Source of the DNA: Arthrobotrys musiformis
Taxonomy: Eukaryota; Ascomycota; Orbiliomycetes; Orbiliales; Orbiliaceae
Direction: 5' to 3'
Length of the DNA: 64,000 nucleotides
Assembly: GCA_036971715.1 (NCBI GenBank)
Contig: JAVHJL010000004.1
Span: 1,240,001-1,304,000 of the forward strand
The translations under genes were made by a program, and so were the position numbers. Below the pieces are notes generated by a model. That model was not told the DNA's origin, ran no database searches, and saw only the letters and a list, made by a program, of their open reading frames with translations. Below, in pieces: positions 1 to 11,743 of this stretch. The first letter of the stretch is position 1, and every line of letters begins with the position of its first letter.

Positions 1-905
1 CCTGCATGATAGCTTCCCTCTTCGTCGGAACGCCGATATTCCGTGGACTTGTCCGATAAGCAAGACCACCACCATGGCCACCGCCCAAGGCAGAAGCAAT
101 TTAATGTTAATCCGGCGGTACAGTAGCTCGACTGTCATGTCAACTTTAGGTCGCACGATTTGCAGTTTAAACTCGAAATCGCATGCGAGGTACGGACTAA
201 ACCATGCACAACGGACAGGGAACCAGCTTGTTATATCGAGTCCTCACTAGGCCAAAACTACAATCGTATCCTCGTCGACCCCCAATTAACATTCCTGTTC
301 GGCCAGTGTCCACAGTTCAACCCTTCGATTTGGGACCTTGTTCGCCTTTTCGCTAAGAGTCCCAACCAAAAAAACAAGTGGTCCGCCCTGTTTTGCTTTT
401 CGCTTATTTTCGAGCTGGGACCAAGGACCCAAGTGTACCAAGCTGGGGGGCCTGTGCTGTGCTTCATTCGGCTCTGCTGTACTCGACTTCGCTTGGCTCG
501 CTCGCTCGTTTCGACTTTTTCTATTTTAGCCGGGACTTCTCCCAAATTTACTGTCGCCATGATATCATCGCGGTATCATCATTACAGAATACACTGATAT
601 AACGGCACCTCGAGCAGCAAATCATCATTCTCGCCCGACGACTAACCGACAGGCGTTTAAATGAAACTAACCCATGTCTGCAGTGTATTTGTCAACGACG
701 AATTGACGAATTGTGGCATTTCTTCCCTCGATCTCGAGATGAAAAAGTTAGCTTGCATGCATCTATCTGCACGACATAGGTACTTGAGAAGATGATCTTC
801 TAGCTTCCATCGTTGCTTCGAGACTTTACTATCTTTACACCCCCCTTGCATCCGTACGTGACATCAAAACCCATCCCCTTGCATAACAAATAAAATCCAA
901 AAAAA
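1..905. other. No gene seen (left edge)
   Basis: Several overlapping frames of 63-145 codons occur on both strands around positions 160-850, but none has recognisable domain content and they contradict one another. This stretch is probably intergenic plus the 3' region of the minus-strand F-box-like gene that ends at 906. Confidence 0.5.
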
Positions 906-1865
906 TCACACTTCATCCGCACAAATCAACTTCACCCCCAACAGCCAACAAAGCACCCAAAGATAATCCCCCTGCGAATACGCCAACCGTTCCAACCACC
1001 CGGAGCCCCCATACGAACTCCTGTGCAACTTCAAATCCGTCTTGATCTCCTTCAACCTCACCACCTTCTTCTCAATCGCCTCCGGTAGGTCAGGGTATTC
1101 ATACACATCTTCCATACGGCTCATAACCCTCACAATCTCCCCCCTCACCCCATCCCTCATCTCATTCAATCTATAAAGCCCATCCCTAACCTCCTTAGCA
1201 TGCACATGCGTCAATCGTGATATCAACCCCCCACCCTTCCCTTCCCCTCCCGCACAAACCCTCGTCCGTCCCATAACCTCAGCAACAAGACTAACCCCCC
1301 CTTCCCTCCCCAAACCCTTCACCGCTTTCTTCTCAACCCCATAAAGTCCAACCACAATATCCGCCACCCGGATCTTCGGACACTCCTCCACCGTCAGATA
1401 CTCCAGCGAAACACAATTATCGACTAAATCGCGGAGGAGGTATTTATCCGCCAACGTACGGCTGAGATCTATGGAGGTATACATCGCCAACGGGAGTAAT
1501 CTGGCCAAAACCGTGAGGGTGGTGTCGATGGATAGGTATTTCCCCTTCTCGGCGTTGGAGCCGAGGGTGTAGCTGCCATGGTCGATGGAGATGGTGCGCG
1601 GGGTGACGTAGGAGCCTCTGGCGACGAGGGTGGAGGCGAAGACGCTGGTTGCGTTATTGTGCGGGGAGAGGGGCCGGGTGGGGGTGTGGAATGATATTGC
1701 GCGCCAGGCGGCGTGGGAGGATTGGAGGTTCGCTTTTATGGTGCGGGAGGTGGAGGACCAGGAGAGGAGGTCGAGGGTGTGGAGGTATGTTACTATGCAG
1801 TCGAGGATTGGGGGGATCAGGACCAGGGAGGTTAGGTTTGGGGGGTGGTTTGGGTCTGTTGTCAT
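906..1865 (-). CDS. F-box-like protein
   Basis: A single-exon reading frame of 319 residues. The first in-frame ATG is at 1865; the frame stays open upstream but has no ATG there. Residues about 10-55 (LVLIPPILDCIVTYLHTLDL, then LSW..TSRTIKANL and W..I) look like a divergent F-box, the Skp1-binding module of SCF ubiquitin ligases. A later stretch around LRDLVDNCVSLEYLTVEECP resembles a leucine-rich-repeat unit as found in F-box/LRR substrate receptors. The C-terminal third is charged and helical with no motif I recognise. If the F-box call is right, it would recruit a substrate to an SCF complex. The substrate cannot be inferred. The next gene leftward is outside the window; Vti1 lies 870 bp upstream on the same strand. 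Confidence 0.6.
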   Translation of the reverse strand: MTTDPNHPPNLTSLVLIPPILDCIVTYLHTLDLLSWSSTSRTIKANLQSSHAAWRAISFHTPTRPLSPHNNATSVFASTLVARGSYVTPRTISIDHGSYTLGSNAEKGKYLSIDTTLTVLARLLPLAMYTSIDLSRTLADKYLLRDLVDNCVSLEYLTVEECPKIRVADIVVGLYGVEKKAVKGLGREGGVSLVAEVMGRTRVCAGGEGKGGGLISRLTHVHAKEVRDGLYRLNEMRDGVRGEIVRVMSRMEDVYEYPDLPEAIEKKVVRLKEIKTDLKLHRSSYGGSGWLERLAYSQGDYLWVLCWLLGVKLICADEV

Positions 1866-2733
1866 TTTTATTTTATATACTTGGGGTAAGTATATTAATC
1901 TTGAGGTAAGTATGCTTTGGTGAAGCTTTTGAGTAGTGGATTTGATATCGCGAGTGTATTCCGGGTGAATTATATATCGTCTGCCGTAGACACCTGAACC
2001 GGACGGACGAAGACCGACAACCAAACTTATCGTCTCGTTCTCGCAAACAAAAGATCTCTGTAACCCTTTTATACCATCATCAATCAAATACAACAGATTA
2101 TAAAAATACGAATAATATAATACGATAAACAGACAATTATAAACACCGCAGTAGAAACCAGCCGTACCAGGAAGCGCGAGCAGACCATCGCCAGGACCAA
2201 ACCGTCCCTTTTATGAGCCCAGCCAGCAGCGGTATCGGTAATCGCTAAACAGATTACGGCACCCACCGGCCACTTTCTCCCCGGCCAGACCGAACCCATG
2301 CAGGTTCCGTTATCATGCATAAACCCCGAACAACTGATCGTGACGCCAGACGATAGCGCTTTTCCCTCCCACATCTAATTTGAAATCGAAATTGAAGAAG
2401 ATAAAATAATCCAATATAAACGAATGACAAAAAGACAGAAAAAAAAGTCGCTCGAAAAAAGAATATGTATAGTACACCAATCCGTAATCACCCAAGCAAT
2501 TCGCAGTTTCAATCAAGCCGGTTAATAGACAGCAAGTAAGAAAATGAGCTAGTAGCTACTACCACATCTCCACTCGGAGACCAAGTTACCTCACACAGGA
2601 CTATAAAAGTCGAGTCCCCCATTAAAGACTCGTTCTCTTCTTAATGTCTAGTCCCCCCCATCTCCGATTACAAAATCGTATATAGAATTCCCAATTAATC
2701 CGTTAAAAAAACGCCAGCCGATCCCCCCTTCGT
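1866..2733. other. Intergenic, no gene seen
   Basis: AT-rich spacer between the F-box-like gene and Vti1, both on the minus strand. It should contain the F-box-like gene's promoter and the vti1 3' UTR. No ORF with recognisable content. Confidence 0.5.
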
Positions 2734-3610
2734 TTACCTGAATTTGTTAAAAATAACCGCGATGATGAGTAGAACGAGCACGGTGATGATTGCGATCGTG
2801 ATCATGCGATTCGTCGCCATCCTAACCCCCGCACACACAAAATTCAAAATCTTCCCATTAGCCTCAAGTCCCCTCCTTTCAAACCCCCCAAAAAGGGCAT
2901 ATGGAAAAATATGGGAAAAGGAAAAAAACCTACCGCCTCGCCATCCCCCTCAAAGTCTGCACACTCTTATTAACATACCCCTCCCCCTCCAACAAATTCT
3001 CCCTCGCATGCAAAAGCGTACTCCGTTGCCCGTACAGATCCCCCAATATCCCCGCCCCGATATTCTCCGTCTCCGCCGCAAGCCGTTGACTATTCTGCAA
3101 CCGCTGACTGCTCCTCTCCAACCTCTCGGTGCCGGATAACAACTGCTGTCTCTGCTCGTACACGGAATCTTGTCCCTGTGGGCCCTTTCCACCGTAGATG
3201 TTCTGTCGGTCGGCTTCGGCGGATGCCCGTTTGAGGGATTGTTTGGATTTATCGAGGTCGTGGTCGTAGTTTCGTACCCGTGGGGAGAATTTGGAGCGGA
3301 TGTTCGTGGGGATGTTTTGCACTTCTATGCGCATTTGGGAGATCTATCATCTTTGTTAGTTAAAGCTATAACTTATAAAGAGTAGTAAATAGTGTAAAAG
3401 ACAGCTATTGTAAGTAGAGAGGGGGCATACAATCTCATCAGCCTCCTCGACAGCTCTCTGCGCAGCCCGAATAGCAGCCTTCTTCGGCTCCCCGGCAAGT
3501 TCGGCGATTTGCTCCAGCTTCTGGCTGATATCCGCCTGCACCAGCTTGAAATCCGCTTCGTACGATGCAAAGAGCTCAGAGCCCGGTTCGGAATCCATCA
3601 CGCTGGCCAT
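2734..3610 (-). CDS. vti1: Vesicle SNARE Vti1 (Qb-SNARE)
   Basis: Three exons, minus strand: 3431-3610, 2934-3343, 2734-2821; phases join exactly to 225 residues, close to yeast Vti1 (217). The N-terminal part carries the helical Vti1 Habc-type domain (residues about 10-105). The SNARE coiled coil follows (SQRLAAETENIGAGILGDL, then QR..L..ARENL), and the last exon encodes a C-terminal membrane anchor rich in Ile, Val and Leu ending in NKFR. Vti1 is the Qb-SNARE used in Golgi, endosome and vacuole fusion, pairing with several syntaxins. The tail anchor sits almost alone in the 88-nt last exon, behind a 112-nt intron, so retention of that intron (stop within the first few codons) would give a protein without an anchor. 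Confidence 0.93.
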
Positions 3611-4217
3611 CTTGACTTTCTCTCTTTTCCGAAAATATAGTCCGTAGAAGGGGAGGTTTTGGTAATGATATGGAGTTGGTTGTTTGTTGAAAGAGGAGAT
3701 GGGTGTTTGAAGGGGTTTGTTCGTAAACCGTTGAAGGTTGATGAAAAAGGGCAGCTGACGCAAGCTGGGAAAAAGTCTGGGCGACAGTCAAGTCAAGTCA
3801 GGCACGCCCGTTCTAGAATTCGTAATTTCGCTTCTGACAGGTCGTGCGACAGATTTAGCTCGGAGGTTTTCTCTCTTTTAGACGTCGGTGATGATGGTGG
3901 GAGTAAGGATATGTCTTTTTTGCGGCGAGGATGATTGAGAGGTTTGGTTTCGGTTGGAGGCAAAGGCAAAGGAAGGAAGGAAGGAAGGACAAGGCAAAGA
4001 AGAAGGCTGATGCGGCTGGGCGGCTGTTAACATGCCCTCGAATTCAATTCAATCCAAGTTTCAATTCTAATAACATGACATGATGCATGATGACAAAACG
4101 TCTTAACGCCTTCCCGCTATCGATGAATGATTCCAAATCCATGTCCGAAAAAACAATAATAAAAAAAAAAAAGAGAACGCTCGCATTCATTAAAAACAAT
4201 TAAGTCAGTCAAAAAAA
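3611..4217. other. Intergenic between vti1 and mob1
   Basis: Spacer holding the vti1 promoter and mob1 3' region. It contains a short GGAA/AAGG microsatellite near 3970-3989 and A-runs near 4146-4172. No gene seen. Confidence 0.55.
3970..3989. repeat. AAGG/GGAA microsatellite
   Basis: Five tandem GGAA-type units in the vti1 upstream region; purine-rich low complexity only. Confidence 0.8.
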
Positions 4218-5239
4218 TTATTGGTCTGCAGTCGCCATCATCGAGTCGACCAGCTCGTTCAGCGGACCCCAGTAATCCCTCCCCTGATCCAGCTTGAACT
4301 CCTTCACAAACAGCACAAAGTGCTTGAACGATGTGTTCATGTGCTTATCCAGCGCCAGCGCTCCGACCACCGGGAAGTGGTGGCAGTAGATGTGGGCGTA
4401 GACGCGGGCCATGCGCTTGAAATATTGCATCATCAAATTGCGGAAATTCTGGGGGAATTCGACGCCTTTTCCCAATTAAACCATGCTGTTAGCATATATT
4501 ATACCATATAACAGCTTCTCCATATCGGAGAGAAGAGGGGAGGGAGGGGGGTAGTACCGTTCCGCGACGGAAAGACTTTGTCATCATCGACGCTCTTCTG
4601 AATAGAAGTCATCAAACGCTCAACATACTGACAAGCCGGCATCTTGGTCGGCTTTCGAAACTTCTCGCTGTCCTGCCACAGATACTCAAACTCGTCCGTC
4701 GCCTTCATTTCCGGACATGTGACGGGTGTACAGAACTCGGAGACGGCATTGAACTATAACCTCACCATTAACCACCAGCGCACAGAACTTAATCCCTTTT
4801 GTTTGGGAGTAAAGTAAGAACATACCAGCAAATTGATCTGATTGTAGAAATCCACAACTATCAAAAGAGTACACCGGATTCAGCGATGCCCGTCCTCGTT
4901 ATGATCGCGAACAGCTGGAAAGAGAAAAACATACTGTTGAATGCCAACCATTCATTCTCGTCCTAATCCCACCAACCAAACAGTCCAGCGTCAGCACCCA
5001 TAGTCACATCTAAACCAACAAAAGGAAAGATACCATACCTCCCCTTCCGGCAGCATGACCACCTTTCTCAAACTACCGCTGCCGAGTGTCGCCTGCGCAT
5101 ACTGTCGCAGATGGAAGCTGGTGACCCCCTGTCGCGCCTTACTCGGCCTGAAAGCTGGTTTTCTGGTGATATAGCACAAGCTGTTAGCTGAAAGCTACCG
5201 TCCGCTTTTGGAGGATTCTCCGTTGACATACGTTGCCAT
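4218..5239 (-). CDS. mob1: Mob1, kinase activator of mitotic exit/septation network
   Basis: Six exons, minus strand: 5199-5239, 5039-5162, 4935-4962, 4826-4857, 4558-4753, 4218-4465; all phases agree and give 222 residues. The product reads as a full Mob1/phocein protein: YAQATLGSGSLR, LPEGEDENEWLA, VDFYNQINLL, and the zinc site with Cys83 and Cys88 (FCTPVTCP) plus His165 and His170 (HIYCHH). Mob1 binds and activates the NDR-family kinase (Dbf2/Sid2) to trigger mitotic exit and septum formation. Two exons are micro-exons of 28 and 32 nt, which gene predictors commonly miss. The start codon lies in a 41-nt first exon that matches no frame beyond the splice, so it rests on the splice sites and family fit. 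Confidence 0.93.
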
Positions 5240-5672
5240 TGTTTGGTCGATGATGCTTGATTGGATGGAGTGGATGGAGATGTTGGTAAACAGGATCGTG
5301 AGGTTGGTCGTTGGATGGTTGCTAAGTCGGTGTGCAGTTGGCGGTGGAGTGGAACATGGCGGGGTGGTTGTGGTGGGATGCTGGTCGCCGTGGCGGGTGG
5401 GTGTTTCGCCAAGTTGCTGCAGTAACCCGAAACAGTCGCAGTCGCACTTTTCCACATTACTCCATCCACTCCCTCTATATTATCGATGGGGGAGCATATA
5501 CACAAGAAGATTTGTATATGAAGGGTATATTAATATAGTAGTGGAAGAGGGCTATATTTTACAAATTGTGTGTGTATTATGTTAATATTGTACATGGATA
5601 TCATCAATCAACAAAGCGAGAGAGAGAGAAATGCCGTGAAGTCGTGAGTGCTATAGAACCATAATATACTAA
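5240..5672. other. mob1 upstream region, no gene seen
   Basis: 433 bp between the mob1 start and the stop of the DUF2011-like gene. Minus-strand CCA/CAC-rich low complexity near 5330-5400 gives long but meaningless frames. Confidence 0.5.
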
Positions 5673-6816
5673 CTACGCCTGCGCCTTGGATTCCTTCGCC
5701 TTACTCTTGCGCCTCTCCCTCTTCAGACGGTTCATGCGAGCCTTCTTCTCCCGATCCTCCTCTTCCGTCCTCTTATGCACGACCGCCTGGACGGCAGCGG
5801 TTGTCTCGGCCTTCTTCTTCTTATTCTTCTTCTTGATCGCATTCTTCGACGTCTTGGCCTCGTCCTTCCTCTCCTTAGCCACCCGCCGTTTCCTCAATAT
5901 TATCCTCCGCTTCTTGTTCGGTCTGTGCCGTTTCCTGCCTTCTCTCGTCGAGGGGATCGCTTGTATAACACTCGTATTTCCCATCTTCGCATCCGTCGCA
6001 CTACTACTACTCCCACCACCGACAAGACTCAACTTCATAACCCTCCACGACAACTCACACCCCGGCCATGACTTCAAACTCTCCTCCAAAACCTGTTCGC
6101 CGGAAACAGCAGCCTCCCTAAACCTCGTGGACCGGACATCATCGTCTTCCAACGGCGGGGTGAGGTAGTATGCAGCGGGTCTGTGTGTCGCGTGAGCATT
6201 CTGGACGTCCTGTTCGGAGAAATGCGAGATTGGCGGGATGTCTGCTGTCAAGGAAGCCGCTAGGAGGGCTTGTTGTTCCGGCGGGGGTGAGGCCGGGAGG
6301 ATGTAGCTTTGGACGGTTGTACCTTCTGTGGTAGTTTTTTCATCCTTTGTGGGAGCGAAGAGGCGGAAGGAGACTTCGGTTGGATGGCGGGGGGTGGATG
6401 ATGCTATTGAAATATCATCGTCGTCTTTGTGGTCCTCTCCTCCCGCGAGTGAGGGTGGGGAGTCATCGATGGTGTACCCGAGGATCGAAGACCAGTCTAC
6501 GATCTGAGCAGCAGCAGGGCGCTCTGGGGATTTCGGCGGGATGACGTCCTCTCTCGATACACTGGTACATCACCAAAAAAAATAAAAATGATAAAATTAG
6601 CCTCTGCTCTTAGTATGCAGAATATAGTCAAGTTTCAAAAGATGAACGAATGACCAGCGGAATATCCCTTTCTCAGCTTGAGTACTGTACATATGTGCAC
6701 CCATACATACATACATACAGACATGTATGTCAAGCCAGGGGTGTTTACAAGTCGTGTGATGCGGGATAACAGATGGGTATGACTTACATCTGGGTCTGGT
6801 TGATATCGAGCACCAT
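5673..6816 (-). CDS. Fungal protein with basic C-terminus, DUF2011-like
   Basis: Two exons, minus strand: 6788-6816 and 5673-6561, 305 residues. The second exon is open along its whole length but has no ATG before TTG codons deep inside it, so a start must be spliced in. The short exon at 6816 begins with ATG, has a clean GTAAGT donor and matches phase with a CAG acceptor at 6562. The middle has an IVDWSSILGYTIDD-type segment and EVSFRLFAP, which resemble the fungal DUF2011 family. The last about 95 residues are strongly Lys/Arg-rich (KRHRPNKKRRIILRKRR, KKKNKKKK), suggesting nuclear or nucleolar location and possibly ribosome biogenesis. That role is inference. The first exon is the least certain part: its intron (226 nt) is longer than others here. 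Confidence 0.6.
6702..6719. repeat. CATA microsatellite
   Basis: About four and a half tandem CATA units inside the proposed first intron of the DUF2011-like gene, followed by a short inverted counterpart (CATGTATGT). Confidence 0.8.
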
Positions 6817-8170
6817 CGTTACATCCTGCAAAAATTTTAAAACAGTCAACAAACACAGCCCTTCGATGATAACAGTAAGAGAGAGGAGGTCGAGAATTAC
6901 CGAAAGTGAACAAAACGTGGGCTCGGAGGAGACTCCGATTCGTCGTGCGGGCGTGGCTGCAGTGCAATATTTATACTGGAGATGAGAGAGAAGAACTACT
7001 GTGCAGGTGAGCAGAGTTATTTGGGGCGCATGATCGAATCTCGAATCGGACACTTTTTAGTGGGCGAAACTAGCTGGTCCCCGGCTTCCCGCTGTGCAGC
7101 ACCCCCACTCTCTTTCCCATAGACTCTCGATACTATCCTCCCTTCGTAGAGTAAGTATTGATAGAGAGTATAGAGAGTATAGAGTGTAGATAGTCTGTAT
7201 ATATATAAAGAATGTTAGTTGGTGTTGATATGTCAAATGCAGGCCGCGATGCAGAGCAACAGAACGTGAACAGGGATCATGCAGCTCCACGTAGCCAGAA
7301 CGAGATCGAGCGAGCAAATCCCGGTCTCAGGAACAATCTTGAAGACACACTCTCGCACACAATCCGGCCAGCCATCGCATCATGAGCCTCTCGCCAATCC
7401 TCCATCCAGCTTCCCCCCGTGTCAGTCCCACTCCCACTTCTGCCTCCAAAAGTACAGGTACAAGCACACATACATGTACCGGTACCGGTAGCATCACTTG
7501 TATTCCGACAGCTGCAATCGACCCACTCGCCCGATGATTTGATTCGTCCGTTGTCGGCAAGACTCTCCCGTTCGTTCCTTCGTTCCTTCGACGTCCTCAG
7601 CCTAGTTGGCCTCCCCAAAGTACCTCCACGCCAGAACTGAAAGAAAGACACAGAGAAAGGCAAAATTCTTACATTCCCGGCCAATCTCCTCGCCCTCGTT
7701 CCTGTTCGATCCCGTCTTGCTCGTGTGACCGTTTCTGGGGTTCCCTCGAATCCACGGACTCGCAGGTTGCAGGTTGTTGGTTGATTTTATTTAAATAAGC
7801 TCGCAGGATCCCTCAAAAGATCCTCCTCGTAAGTTATTCCCATTAACCTTCGAGAATTTTATTTTTTTAAAAAATAAAATAAAATAAAAAATATCAAACA
7901 CCGCCGATTCCTTGCCGAATTCAAACGGCAATTAGCTGGGCTTACAAACCACTAACGGGCAATAGGTCGGCAAACGTGTCCGGCCTCATTCACTTCAGCG
8001 CTACTTCTCACGCCGACGCCGACGACCCTCGTCGCTCTTTACCAGTCGAGTCCTACCAGCTTCAGGAGCTACCCAGGCCTGCCCAGGCCTCTTCCCCCGC
8101 CACCGTTGACTACCCCTTCGACCCTGACCGTGAGAAACGGCGGGAAGCCAAGTGGCTTCGCTTTCTCGAT
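6817..8170. other. Divergent intergenic region and transporter leader
   Basis: Separates the minus-strand DUF2011-like gene from the plus-strand SPX transporter and should contain both promoters. Features include a GTATAGA-type repeat near 7159-7185, C/T- and A/T-rich blocks near 7858-7890, and an unusual open in-frame leader (see separate entry at 7883). Minus-strand frames at 7277-7684 look spurious. Confidence 0.5.
7883..8170 (+). other. Open in-frame leader without ATG, upstream of SPX transporter
   Basis: After a TAA at 7880 the frame of the transporter is open for 96 codons up to its ATG at 8171, with no ATG in between; the first GTG is at 7976. The predicted residues just before the ATG (VDYPFDPDREKRREAKWLRFLD) are charged and protein-like. 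It could be ordinary 5' UTR, a downstream part of a spliced coding exon, or a non-AUG extension. Confidence 0.4.
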
Positions 8171-10916
8171 ATGAAGTTCAGTCACAGCGTTCAGTTCAAT
8201 GCCGTTCCGGAATGGAGCTCCAATTACATTGCCTACTCCAATCTCAAGAAGCTGTGCGTATATATATATCCATGAATTCTACCTGAGGAAAGGGAGGGTA
8301 TAGAAAGAGCTAATTGGGAGGATGATGCAGTATCTACACCCTCGAAAAGAAAGTCAACGAAGCCGCCCAGCGGGCAGACGACGAAGAACACACTGCCCTC
8401 ATCCGCGACGACACCAATCCGGACCCAATCTTCAAACGTGCCCTCGACAATGAACTCGAAAAGATCGCTTCCTTCTACCAACTCAAAGAACTCGAGCTCT
8501 ACGCCGACCTCGACGAGCTCATCCGCGATAAGGACGCATACGTAAAAAACCAACTCGACGAACTAGACGGCCCCACCGAACTCGAAGGCAGCCAGTACAT
8601 CAGCAAACGTCGCCGCTCCAATGTCGGAAACCCAGGCCCCGCCTCATCCAACAGTCCCAGGGCTCTCAGCCCCGTCAATGGCCGAAGCAAGGGTTTCCAA
8701 TCCGACTCCGACTCCGAGAACTCAGAAGATGAGCTTATCAGCACCAACACCGCTGATGTGAAGCGGCGCAAACGGGGTTCGACAGCCGGGACGATAGGTA
8801 GCAACGACCTCCTCTCCGCCACCCAGGCCAAAGCCAAACGTCGCGCTTCTCTCGTATACGATGAATTTAACGAAGGCATCCTCACCGCTCTTTACGATCA
8901 ACGTATCACCCTCAAGAAACGGACCATCAATCTTTACGTATCCATGGTGGAACTCAAATCCTTCATTCAGCTCAACAGAACAGGTTTCTCAAAGGCCCTG
9001 AAGAAATACGACAAGATCCTCAATCGGAGCCTGAGAGACAAGTACATCTCGACATCCGTGGAATCCGCATACGTATTCCGAGATAAAACAGCGAAAGACC
9101 TGGGCAACGGAATCGCAAAGCTCGAATCCGTATACGCCGAACTGATCACTAACGATGATCTGGATACAGCGAAGAAAGAGCTGAGATTATACTTGAGAGA
9201 ACATGTCGTTTGGGAAAGAAACACCGTCTGGAGGGAGATGATTGGTATCGAAAGGAAAGCGCAGGCTGCCAATTTGGGCATAAGACGGACCTTACTCGGC
9301 GCCGATGTTCCTGAAGAACGCACAAGACGCCAAGGAGACGAGGCGCCATCAGAGAAGACCGAAATCCGAACACCGTTGGGCACGATCACGTGCCCCAGAT
9401 GGCTCATCAGTTCGAACTTCTTCACATTGGTCGTAGCGACGGCGATATTTATATCATTACTCTTCGCACCGATATTCCACTCACCAGAGCAGAGGGGATG
9501 TTTTGCGATCCTGGTCTTCGCATCTATACTATGGGCGACGGAGGTCATCCCACTCTTCGTAACATCGCTGATGATACCATTCCTCGTGGTCATCCTGAGG
9601 GTATGTCGGGAGGATGAGAAACCGCACGCCAGGTTAGACGCCAAAGATACAGCGAAATACATCTTCGCAGCCATGTGGACGCCAGTCATAATGCTGCTGC
9701 TGGGCGGGTTCACAATCGCAGCAGCCTTGAGTAAATACCACATCGCCAAATTGATGGCAACCAAGGTCGTCAGCATGGCAGGAACGAGACCCAGAACAGT
9801 GTTATTGACGAATATGTTCGTGGCAATGGTCGCCAGCATGTGGATCAGTAACGTTGCAGCACCAGTGCTTTGCTACTCCCTCATCCAGGTACTAACCCCC
9901 CCTCAGCCCCGTTGCGAGGCCCATAACTAACAATAACCAAGCCAATGCTCCGCAACCTCCCCGCAGAATCCAACATGAGCAAAGCTCTAATCCTCGGCAT
10001 AGCCCTCGCCTCCAACGTCGGCGGCATGGCCTCCCCGATCGCCAGCCCGCAAAACATCATCGCCCTAAAAAACATGAAACCCGAACCAAGCTGGGGCGAA
10101 TGGTTCGTCATCGCCCTCCCAGTCTCCATCCTCTCCATCTTCGCCATCTGGGCCATCCTCCTCATCACCTTCAAACCCGGCCGGGGCACAAACATCGTCC
10201 CCATCAGACCCATCAAAGACAAATTCACCGGAGTCCAATACTTCATCTCCTTCGTCACCGTCGCCACCATAATCCTCTGGTGCTTCGCTGGTAGCCTGGA
10301 AGCCGAATTCGGCGATATGGGCGTCATAGCCATCATCCCGATCGTAATGTTCTTCGGCAGCGGAATCCTAACGAAAGAAGACTTCAACAACTTCCTTTGG
10401 ACCATAATAATCCTCGCCGCGGGCGGATTATCGCTGGGGAAAGCCGTAAATTCATCGGGATTACTCCACGCCATCGCCCGGAATATCGAGCACGTAACCA
10501 ATACGATGAGTTTATACGGCGTAGCTGTCACTTTTGCAGGATTAATCCTGGTCATCGCAACATTTATCAGCCATACCGTCGCCGCACTGATTATTTTACC
10601 CATCGTCAGCCAGGTCGGCGCGCAGATGGAGGATCCGCATCCCAGGGTTTTGGTGATGGTTAGCGCATTAATGTGTTCCGCGGCAATGGGACTGCCGACT
10701 TCGGGGTTCCCCAATATGAGTACGCCCCCCCCCTCCTATAACCATCTAGAATAAAAGCTAACGTACACAGCCGCAATAATGATGGAAGACAACCAAACCG
10801 GCCAGCGCTACCTCCGAGTCACCCACTTCATCACCAGAGGTATCCCCAGCAGCATCGCCGCATTCATCGTAGTCATCACCGTCGGTTACGGCTTAATGAG
10901 ACTAATAGGTTTCTAA
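8171..10916 (+). CDS. SPX-domain low-affinity phosphate transporter (Pho87/Pho90/Pho91 type)
   Basis: Four exons: 8171-8253, 8331-9888, 9942-10719, 10771-10916; phases agree, 854 residues (yeast relatives 881-923). The start MKFSHSVQFNAVPEW is the classical SPX N-terminus. SPX continues through LDELIRDKDAYVKNQL and SFIQLNRTGFSKALKKYDKIL to about residue 300, with an acidic Ser-rich insert (SDSDSENSEDE). From about residue 360 there are roughly a dozen hydrophobic segments of the divalent anion:sodium symporter (DASS/ArsB-like) fold, including SNVGGMASPIASPQN and the late ALMCSAAMGLPTSGFPN, the paired SNxxx/TPxx-type substrate loops. The family imports phosphate at the plasma membrane or exports it from the vacuole, gated by inositol pyrophosphate binding to SPX. 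I cannot tell which of the yeast paralogues is the true orthologue. Confidence 0.92.
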
Positions 10917-11743
10917 AAACCAACCAAAAAACTAGTAGTAAAAAAATTTTAAACCTAGTTTTTTAGTCGGTAGAGGGGAGTTGTATATGTACATTTGTAT
11001 CATTCGTTCCCTTTTGTCTTAGTCAGACAGGGGTGGTCTTTCTTTTCCTTTTTGATTAGCCAGCATGATCATGGTAGTGGGTGTATCAACAGCATACGAG
11101 TTTTTCATCTCATTTTCACTTTTTTTCAACTTCTCCATTACAAAAAACACAGAAAAAGATGCCTGCAGGGGCTGGTAGGAAGGTAAGGATAGAAGGTTGG
11201 GTCGCAAAGGTTTCTGATATGAAGGATATGAAGGATAGAAGGCCAAAGATACGAAGGATACAGGATATAAAACCGCCAAAGTCAAGAATAACCCCCAACA
11301 TGGAACAAAAAAACAGAGCGCGAGCGATCGGTATAACCACAAGCAGCACTGCATACTTAGATAACTAGCATAATCATACCTAATACTTATTCATTAATAC
11401 ACCCTCTCGTTCCTACTATGCCCGCTAAGCATCTACTCAAATATATCCAGATATCCATCCCTCGTAAATTACAAATTCACATTGAGGAAGGGGAATATAG
11501 ACATAGTATCCAATATCCTTTATTTTTTTATTTCTGTATTGTTCCCTATCAACGCTAGCAGTAAATGATAGAAACAGCCTACCATTCACCCAATATACCC
11601 CCCCCTCTATCATGCAGGCAGACAACCAATCCAGTCATCAAGCCATGTATAACACACCCCCACCATAAACAACAGCAATGAAGCCCAAAAAAATGAAAGG
11701 AAGCTCGCTCAAAAAAAAGACCAATCCAGAGCTCAACCCCCCT
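10917..11743. other. Convergent 3' intergenic region
   Basis: Lies between the stop codons of the SPX transporter (plus) and Doa1 (minus), so probably two 3' UTRs. Frames here are low complexity. No gene seen. Confidence 0.6.

Noticed and set aside
5686..6168. 160-codon plus-strand Leu/Phe/Ser-rich frame, looking like a membrane protein
   Set aside because: Reverse reading of the Lys/Arg-rich tail of the DUF2011-like protein.
8967..9839. 290-codon minus-strand frame opposite the phosphate transporter
   Set aside because: Antisense shadow of a strongly conserved membrane protein; no independent motif.
9881..10714. 277-codon minus-strand frame
   Set aside because: Also antisense to the transporter's membrane region.
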